Below, one piece after another: positions 58,203 to 64,000 of a stretch of 64,000 nt of DNA (positions are counted from its first letter, which is position 1; each line of letters starts with the position of its first letter). Below the pieces are notes generated by a model. The model saw only the letters and a list, made by a program, of their open reading frames with translations. It had not been told where the DNA came from and did no database searches. The stretch covers positions 58,927,754 to 58,991,753 of the forward strand of contig NC_067495.1 in assembly GCF_947179515.1 (NCBI RefSeq), in the 5' to 3' direction. Source of the DNA: Apodemus sylvaticus (taxonomy: Eukaryota > Chordata > Mammalia > Rodentia > Muridae). Made by a program: the position numbers and the translations under genes.

Positions 58203-59462
58203 CTATCTTGCTTTTTTCAGGGTGGAGTTTCCCTCCTTGTATTGGTGTTGTCCTCCTATTATCCTTTTTAGGGCTGGGTTTGTGGATAGATATTGGGTGA
58301 ACTTGGTTTTGTCGTGAAATATCTTAGTTTCTCCATCTATGGTGATTGAGAGTTTTGCTGGATATAGTAGTTTTGGTTGGCATTTGTGTTCTCTTAGAGT
58401 CTGCATGAGATCTGCCCAGGACCTTCTAGCCTTCATAGTCTCAGGTGAAAAGTCTGCTGTGATTCTGATAGGTCTTCCTTTATATGTTACTTGGCCTTTT
58501 TCTCTTACTGCCTTTAGTATTCTTTCTTTGTTTAGAACATTTGGTGTTTTGATTATTATGTGACGGGAAGTATTTCTGTTCTGGTCCAGTCTGTTTGGAG
58601 TTCTGTAGGCTTCTTGTATATTCATGGGCATCTCTCTCTTTAGGTTAGGGAAGTTTTCTTCCATAATTTTATTGAAGATATTTGCTGGCCCTTTAAGTTG
58701 TAAATCTTCACTCTCATCTATGCCTATAATCCTTAGGTTTGGTCTTCTCATTGTGTCCTGGATTTCCTGGATATTTTGGGTTACAAGCTTTTTGCACTTT
58801 GCATTTTCTTTAACTGTTGAGTCCATGGTTTCTATGGAATCTTCAGCATCTGAGATTCTTTCTTCTATCTCTTGTATTCTGTTGTTGATATTTGCATCTC
58901 TGTCCCCTGATTTCTTCCCAAGGCTTTCTATCTCCAAAGTTGTCTCCCTTTGAGTTTTCTTAGTTGTTTCTACTTCTGATTTTAGATCCTGGATGGTTTT
59001 GCTTAGCTCCTTCCCTTGCATGTTTGTGTTTTCCTGTAATTCTTTAAGAGATTTTTGTGTTTCCTCTTTCATGAGCTCAGCCTGTTGACCAAAGTTCTCC
59101 TGTATTTCTTTAAGAGATTTTTGTGTTTCGTCTTTCATGACCTCAGCCTGTTGAGCAAAGTTCTCCTGTATTTCTTTAAGTGTTTTTTGCATTTCCTCCT
59201 TGTTGGCTTTTGTATTCTCCTGGATTTCTTTCAATGATTTTTGTGTTTCCCTTGCAAGGGCTTCTAACTTTTGATCCATTTTCTCCTCAATGACCTTCAT
59301 GTGTTCCTGTACCAGCATCATGACCAGTGATTTTAAATCCAAATCTTGTTTTACTGGTGTGATGGGGTATCCAGGACTTGCTGGTAGAGGAGAATTTGGT
59401 TCAGATGTTGCCATATTGCCTTGATTTCTGTTAGTGACGTTTCTGCGTTTGCCTTTTGCCAT
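58203..59462 (-). CDS. L1 ORF1p, RNA-binding chaperone (419 aa)
   Basis: L1 ORF1p coats L1 RNA as a trimer and acts as a nucleic-acid chaperone during retrotransposition in the L1 RNP. The protein starts MAKGKRRN, the usual murid L1 start. After a polar N-terminal tail (about 1-45) comes a long coiled coil (about 46-215). Within it, a heptad-based module ETQKSLKE(I/L)QEN recurs at residues 72, 91 (variant), 112 and 134. The last two intervals are 22-residue units, encoded by near-identical 66-bp DNA units. The RNA-recognition domain begins near MRRPNLRIIGI (238-248), and the C-terminal domain includes ADFSPETMKARRSW (about 336-349). At 419 residues it is longer than the roughly 360-370 residues usual for mouse ORF1p, and the coiled-coil repeats account for the excess. 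No internal stop or frameshift is seen. Confidence 0.95.
   Translation of the reverse strand: MAKGKRRNVTNRNQGNMATSEPNSPLPASPGYPITPVKQDLDLKSLVMMLVQEHMKVIEEKMDQKLEALARETQKSLKEIQENTKANKEEMQKTLKEIQENFAQQAEVMKDETQKSLKEIQENFGQQAELMKEETQKSLKELQENTNMQGKELSKTIQDLKSEVETTKKTQRETTLEIESLGKKSGDRDANINNRIQEIEERISDAEDSIETMDSTVKENAKCKKLVTQNIQEIQDTMRRPNLRIIGIDESEDLQLKGPANIFNKIMEENFPNLKREMPMNIQEAYRTPNRLDQNRNTSRHIIIKTPNVLNKERILKAVREKGQVTYKGRPIRITADFSPETMKARRSWADLMQTLREHKCQPKLLYPAKLSITIDGETKIFHDKTKFTQYLSTNPALKRIIGGQHQYKEGNSTLKKAR
59041..59240 (-). repeat. 66-bp tandem repeats inside L1 ORF1
   Basis: On the + strand TCTTTAAG recurs at 59041, 59107 and 59173 (exact 66-bp steps), and a variant starts at 59227 (54-bp step). 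The units encode 22-residue coiled-coil modules, three heptads plus one residue, and an 18-residue variant. They are nearly identical to each other, which points to recent duplication. Confidence 0.9.
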
Positions 59463-60637
59463 CTAGCTCTCACTGGTGTTACTTGGTCTTGTCAGTGCTG
59501 GGCTCACCAGTGCAAGCTGCCCCTTCCCCGTTGGCCTCTGGTGCACAGCTTACACTCTGCACTGCCTATAGACAGGGTGCTGTTTTCCAGGCTGTTCAGA
59601 TCCCAAAGCAGGCACCTGAAGGCTCCCGCTGGGGCCCGCAGGATTTATCGGAGCACACCGACTTTTCCCAGCTGGCCGCCCGGAAGCCCCCACTAGCCTC
59701 TTGAGGGACCTGGAGATGTGGCGGCCACCCAGGCTGATCTGAAGCGGAGAGATTTGAGCTGGGGGCTTCTGCCTGAGGCCTTGCCCCAGATTGTGTCTGT
59801 GGACCAGGTGGAACCCGTGTGCACCCCCAGGGAGCTCCGAAGGTGAATGTTGCTGTGACCTCCCCTGTGCTCCGCTCACTCCGCTGGGCAGCCGATTTCC
59901 CCAACCGGGCTGGCGCACACTAGGTTAGCCTTGTCGCCTGGGCCCTGAGTCCAGGCAAACGCCTGGGAGGCCAAGGTCCGAGCAAAGTTCCCCTAGGGCT
60001 ATGTCTGTTATTTGGGTCCGCCAGGTGACCCGGATGGCGGGCGTGCGCGTCCGCGCTCCGCGAAAGCACCGGGAGAGTCTGTTGTGCTAATAACCTCCTG
60101 GGCTGGTTGACACACAGATGGCCCACCAAGCCGCCCAGTTCTTGGGGTTAGTCCTGTGCCTTTTGGGGCCTAGACCCCCGTTTTGTTAGCCTCAGGCTAC
60201 GCTTGTTAGCAGTCTCTGCCCTCCCGAGCACTCTGGCTCCTGTAGGCAAAATGGCGGCGCGTGCACTGGCCGGGGCAAAAAAAAAAAAAAACTCCTGGCT
60301 GGGTTGGCGCCCCGATGGCCACTCGAACAGCCCAGGGCCTGGGTGCAGGCCAACGCCCGTCTGGCTCAGACCCCTGCGGTGTTGGGCCTAGGATTATGTT
60401 TGTGTACCTCAGTCTGACCGATCTCTGGAGCCCGGGATCAAGATGGCGGTGAGTCTCTCCTGACTGGCGGGCAGCCGAGTTCTGAAGTGGCTTCCGTGCA
60501 GCGAAAGGCTCCGCAGAACCGCAGTTGCTTGCCGCCCGGCTGGTCAGCGAAGGTCAGTGGTCGTGGGCGCAGGGCCTAACTGGACCCTGTGTCGCCTTGG
60601 TTCCACTGCTGATGGCCCTTCAGCTGGAGCAGCCACT
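59463..60637 (-). promoter_or_regulatory. L1 5' UTR, CpG-rich promoter with degenerate monomers
   Basis: This 1.2-kb region upstream of ORF1 is GC- and CpG-rich, unlike the AT-rich intron around it. On the + strand ATGGCGG recurs at 60034, 60251 and 60443, that is, at 217- and 192-bp spacing. The text around the copies partly aligns: each unit has a GGCC(C)TGAG/GGTGCAGGC-like start and a CCTAGG...TATGT stretch before ATGGCGG. This fits the tandem roughly 200-bp monomers of murid L1 promoters. The copies AAAATGGCGGC (60248) and CAAGATGGCGG (60440) resemble YY1 sites, a known promoter input of human L1 and mouse monomers. A run of 15 A lies at 60277-60291. Promoter activity is inferred. Confidence 0.75.
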
Positions 60638-60652
60638 CTGTTTTTTTGTTTT

Positions 60653-60798
60653 GTTTTGTTTTTTGAGACAGGGTTTCTCTGTGCAGCCCTGGCTGTACTG
60701 GAACTCTGTAGACCACCAGGTCGGCCTCGAACTCAGAAATCTGCCTGCCTCTGCCTCCCAAGTGCTGGGATTACTGGTGCGCACCACCACTGCCCGGC
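60653..60798 (-). mobile_element. B1 SINE hosting the L1 insertion
   Basis: The minus strand reads as a near-complete B1 starting GCCGGGCAGTGGTGGTGCGC and ending in an A-rich tail with AAAAC units (about 60641-60664 on +). The nine bases CAGACTCAG follow its 5' end at 60799-60807 and also stand at 53990-53998, on the far side of the L1. They are the probable B1 target-site duplication, now 6.8 kb apart because the L1 inserted into the B1 tail. Confidence 0.9.
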
Positions 60799-60807
60799 CA
60801 GACTCAG

Positions 60808-62264
60808 TTTTAAATACTACTTTGCAACCCTACCCTGGTCTCTGGCTTCCCACAAAGGGGAGCTTCCTGCCAGTGAGATTTTCCTTCTTTCTACCTGGTC
60901 AGGAAGAGTTTAAGTCAGAACCAAAACAGACAGCCCTTTCTCATGCAAAAGAAGCATCTGAAAAGAAATCCATTTCCTGAGAAATATACTCAGCATGACA
61001 GAAGCACAAGGGAATACTTGTCCTCACTGACAGCCAATCTAGCAATGATTTTAATGTCTGCATTTTAGTAGGTGCGAGAAATACATTCAAAACACAAAGC
61101 TACCCTTTCCTTCCAAATCCCCAAGGTACTGGGAGGCAACCAGCACTTGATATTACTGAAAATGAGCTATGTGTTTCACCTTTACTCTCAAATGGCCCAT
61201 TGCTGCTGTCCATAGTAGACTAGCATGAGATCCAAGGCTCTAAGGCAGAAGCCTAGACCTTTAGAAAAAGTCTTAAAGCAGTGCCTTTCTTTCTTAGCAG
61301 TATTTATGAAAGAACTATCAGAAATGGAAGTGAAAACGTGTTCCAGGGACTTCAGATCACCCCAGCTTTTCCAATGAACAGCCCTTGCTTCCTAACACCC
61401 TGTCACAGGTGATCCTGTTCTCACAGCAGGGAAAGAAGCAGAGTAGCATTCAAAAGCTAATCCAAAGCAGCAGGCTCCGCATTACAGTGGTAGCCATACC
61501 AGAAGGAAAATGAGTTCAAATTACCAGATTAGATCATGGCCAGTGTGCCACCATAGGATCTTAGAAATCTAGGTGACTAAGTGGTTGCTTTTATAAAACA
61601 AGAGAAATGATCACCGATGCGGTCAAAGGGAAGAGTTGTCAGTCATACTATCCTATCCTACATGGCACTTTTCTGGAGAATTTAGAACTAAAAGAAGAAG
61701 GCAGAAGGTCAGCTACCAGGGCTGCATGGAAGGATCTCTACCATCATGTAGATTCTAGACTATTTGAAAACATGACAGACAAGGAATGTGGGCACCAGGG
61801 GACCATTCAGTATTCAGAACGCAGAAATCCAGCAAGGTCTACACATGATTCAAATCCTAGAGTTATATTTAAGTTCCTGAAACTCAGTAATACTTTAAGA
61901 AAATTAAGATCACTAAAGGGTATTTATTTTGTTTTAAACATCATACAAGTTTATTTCACAGTTTTTCCATAACACAAATTAAAGACAGTGCAATTGCTTA
62001 AAGAATGTGGTTTGCACAGCAGAAGTTTATGCATGAAAGAACATCCTGACTAAAGAATATGCTCCATGTAAAAATTCAGGCATGGAACAAACTGGCTACA
62101 TTATTTTATGTAATTTTATCTCATTTTGTATTCATATATGCATATATGATATGTACATATATATACATATATGCACATAGTCACATATACACATATACAT
62201 ATATACATGTATGTGAGTCCATTTAGTGTTGGTCATAAGGATATATAGTTAAGAATGACCACTT
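60808..62264. other. Unique intron after the L1/B1 insertion
   Basis: No repeat recognised until TA/CA-rich text at 62130-62215. The 121-residue frame at 61607-61972 has no domain and no homology that I know. Confidence 0.55.
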
Positions 62265-62420
62265 GGGGGCTGCAAAGCATGGTGGTACATGCCTTTTTCC
62301 TAATACTTGTGACACAGAGTTTGAGGTCAGCCTTATTTACATAGTAAGGTCTGGAACAGCCTTACTGTAGACTGTCTCATATGTAGACTGTCTCATAAAT
62401 ACCAAAAAGAAAAAAAATGG
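62265..62420 (+). repeat. Old B1-like element
   Basis: AAAGCATGGTGGTACATGCC, then AGAGTTTGAGGTCAGCCTTA and a tail with CCAAAAAGAAAAAAAATGG. A short GTAGACTGTCTCATA duplication lies inside. Confidence 0.6.
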
Positions 62421-62479
62421 CAACTTGAGGTTGGATAATCTATTTCCCTGCTCTAACTCTTCTTTTATTCCTGCTAATT

Positions 62480-63110
62480 TCTTTCAAATTTATGACTTCT
62501 TCCTTTTGAATGATTATTGGTATATACATACATAAACATATACATACAATACACATACACACATATAGATGTGTCTATATAAATCCAACTTATTGAGTTC
62601 AATTAGTGTTGCTTATTTGTATATGTGCTTATAACTAACCACATAAAACTGAATAACATATCAGGAACTTTGTCTCAGAGAAAAACAAAAATGTCACTAT
62701 TGTACCTTTGGGAAAATTTTTCTGTACTGATCATTATTTTCATTCAGAGTCTTTACAGCTGAGTAGGACTGCTGCTTGATTTTCTCACTTGGAGGCTTGC
62801 ATAGCTCCTTTAAATACTATTAGAGTCCTCAAAAAAAGAGGCTTCCAGACCACTATCAACTCAATTACTCCAAGCCTTACTAAGGACTTGCCTTCAACAT
62901 CTGGGAGGCAGCCAAGGGCAATGACAATAGCCTATATTATTTAATCAACTTCTCTGACCCACAACATGAAAGAGGGGTTCCCATGTTACATTGAGGATTT
63001 TGTTAGATAATTTATGGTACCTCTGGATGTCTTATAGAGTAAACAATCTCAACTGTTTGGTTACTTTGGAATGTGGGCCCTAGGTTTCAATTATCAGTCT
63101 TTTGAGAGAT
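62480..63110 (+). repeat. Lx-like long repeat, copy 7
   Basis: Has GAGTTCAATTAGTGTTGC (62598), TTGGAGGCTTGCATAGCTCC (62790) and CTGGGAGGCAGCCAAGGGCA (62901) in family order. TA/CA-rich text at 62521-62580 lies inside. Confidence 0.5.
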
Positions 63111-63154
63111 AGAAAAAGATATTTTAGGGCAAACAAAATAAGACAAAAAGTTAG

Positions 63155-63322
63155 TACTATCACAATACTCAGGAAGCAGAGCTGAGTTAGTGTATTTGCA
63201 ATTTTGAGGCTAGCTTGATCTACACAGTGAGTTCTAGGCCAGTCAAGAATACCTACTGAGGTATTCTTTATTTAAAACAGATAATAATAATAACAATAAC
63301 AATAACAATAATAATAATAATC
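63155..63322 (+). repeat. Old B1-like element with AAT/AAC tail array
   Basis: ACAATACTCAGGAAGCAGAG, TTTGAGGCTAGCTTGATCTACACAGTGAG and AGGCCAGTCAAGAATAC. A (AAT/AAC)n array at 63281-63322 follows in the tail position. Confidence 0.65.
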
Positions 63323-64000
63323 TATAGCTGGTGTTTCTTTTCTTCCCTGTAAAAGATAGATGCTTTGGGTTTACTAGCATCAACTCTATTTGAAAGCAGG
63401 AGAATATATTATTACCCACAAAGAATATATATTGATTTTTTTAATATTTTAATATGTATCTATACTGTCTATTTGGAAGCATTGCAATTTGAAATTTTAC
63501 CTGTCTTAGAGAAAATATAGTTACAAACATTTCTCTTACTCATTCGCTATTAATTAAATATGACTGAGTATTTAGCACATTGACTGTCACATTATACACA
63601 TTTGTCAAAGATCTCTGGTCTGGGCACAGGTACAAGAGTTAAAAGCCTGACATGTCAGACAAAAATTCATTTCTAGCTTTGGTGGTTTATAAAGCGTGAT
63701 GTTTTCAAGCTGTCACTGGCAGGGGGCTCTGCACAGAGTTGATTGTAATCTGGCCAGGTTTTCTTGTTGGAAAGGAAAAGAAGGGATAGCCCCCACAGTT
63801 TCTTGTAGCTGTTAATACTAAAGGGTAAGTGAGATTTGGGCTGAGCGGGGAAGGCTGTGTATATTCTTGAAAGAAGAATAGGTCCTGGAGGCTAAATCAC
63901 TAATTTGAAAAAGAGTGAAATAGCAGAGGTCATGTGGGTATGAATGTGGGAATGGATATGTTTGGGAATGGCCAATGAGTTTGAAATAGGTGGAAGAGAA
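63323..64000. other. Unique intron to window end
   Basis: No repeat, exon or motif recognised. Confidence 0.55.

Larger units (their letters stand above)
54014..60637 (-). mobile_element. L1: Full-length LINE-1 retrotransposon with both ORFs open
   Basis: On the minus strand the order is CpG-rich 5' UTR (about 59463-60637), ORF1 (58203-59462), a 58-bp spacer, ORF2 (54320-58144), a short 3' UTR with a G-rich polypurine tract, and a long A tail (T-run at about 54010-54080 on the + strand). The element is flanked by exact 15-bp copies of CTGTTTTTTTGTTTT at 53999-54013 and 60638-60652, the probable target-site duplication. The right copy continues straight into the tail of a B1 element, so the L1 landed in a SINE tail. 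Both reading frames are uninterrupted, which suggests a young and possibly still active copy. It lies antisense to Ar, about 900 bp past exon 2. Confidence 0.95.
53114..64000 (+). other. Ar: Ar intron 2 (5' part)
   Basis: The sequence downstream of the exon 2 donor contains no second-zinc-finger exon, so it is the start of intron 2. It is dominated by a 6.6-kb full-length L1 in antisense orientation, followed by unique and old repeat sequence. Confidence 0.85.

Noticed and set aside
59421..60129. Several frames in the 5' UTR of the L1, both strands
   Set aside because: Frames are open only because the region is GC-rich and poor in stop codons; no L1 ORF0-like product could be supported.
61607..61972. 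121-residue frame in intron 2
   Set aside because: No recognisable domain, no splice or promoter signal, and length compatible with chance in a 64-kb window.
1..64000. CRISPR arrays, bacterial operons, phage or plasmid features
   Set aside because: The sequence is plainly mammalian; no spaced direct repeats and no prokaryotic gene structure.
1..64000. Endogenous retrovirus LTRs or retroviral genes
   Set aside because: Looked for paired LTRs, primer binding sites and gag/pol motifs; the only RT-type sequences are L1.

Overview
The window is non-coding mammalian DNA from a murid rodent, with one certain coding exon. Rodent signs are B1, B2, B3, ID-like and B4-type SINEs and a murid-type L1 with ORF1 and ORF2 open. 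A few ID-like SINEs are present but ID elements do not dominate, and the L1 proteins are diverged, so I do not assign Mus, Rattus or another murid genus.

The one recognisable host gene is the androgen receptor, Ar (X-linked in mammals), read on the + strand. Exon 2 (52962-53113, 152 bp) encodes the linker before the DNA-binding domain and the whole first C4 zinc finger, including the P-box. Positions 1-52961 are therefore the 3' part of intron 1, and 53114-64000 the 5' part of intron 2. Exons 1 and 3 lie outside. No other host gene, tRNA or rRNA was found.

Layout: 1-7065 holds three copies of an old long rodent L1-like (Lx-like) repeat, MIR/L2 relics and a young B1. 8345-8850 is a B4-type SINE split by a 200-bp TA/TG/CA array. 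9685-16830 is mostly unique, with scattered SINEs and a perfect consensus androgen response element at 11031-11045. 16835-18500 holds an Lx-like repeat with another repeat nested in it, then an L1 3' end. 22480-25735 holds a B4 piece, an Lx-like copy and a probable minus-strand retrocopy bounded by an exact 18-bp duplication. 26961-29160 holds an L1 3' fragment and another Lx-like copy. 29160-46190 is mostly old or unique sequence, with an ancient L1M 3' end at 38690-39420 and an 18-bp palindrome plus a CRE near 42 kb. 46190-48440 is an ancient L1M ORF2 relic carrying younger SINEs. 48440-52961 is mostly unique, apart from a short L1 3' end just upstream of exon 2.

Intron 2 starts with about 0.9 kb of ordinary sequence. 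It then carries a full-length 6.6-kb L1 on the minus strand (antisense to Ar), with both ORFs open and a CpG-rich, monomer-like 5' UTR. That L1 sits in the A-rich tail of a B1 element, and both insertions show target-site duplications. The rest of the window is old repeats and unique intron.

The most interesting points are the consensus ARE inside the receptor's own intron, the apparently intact antisense L1 about 900 bp from exon 2, the direct L1 repeats bracketing exon 2, the tandem 22-residue expansion in the L1 ORF1 coiled coil, and the retrocopy with a textbook L1 endonuclease site. Repeat family names come from recognition of consensus-like text, not from a database search.
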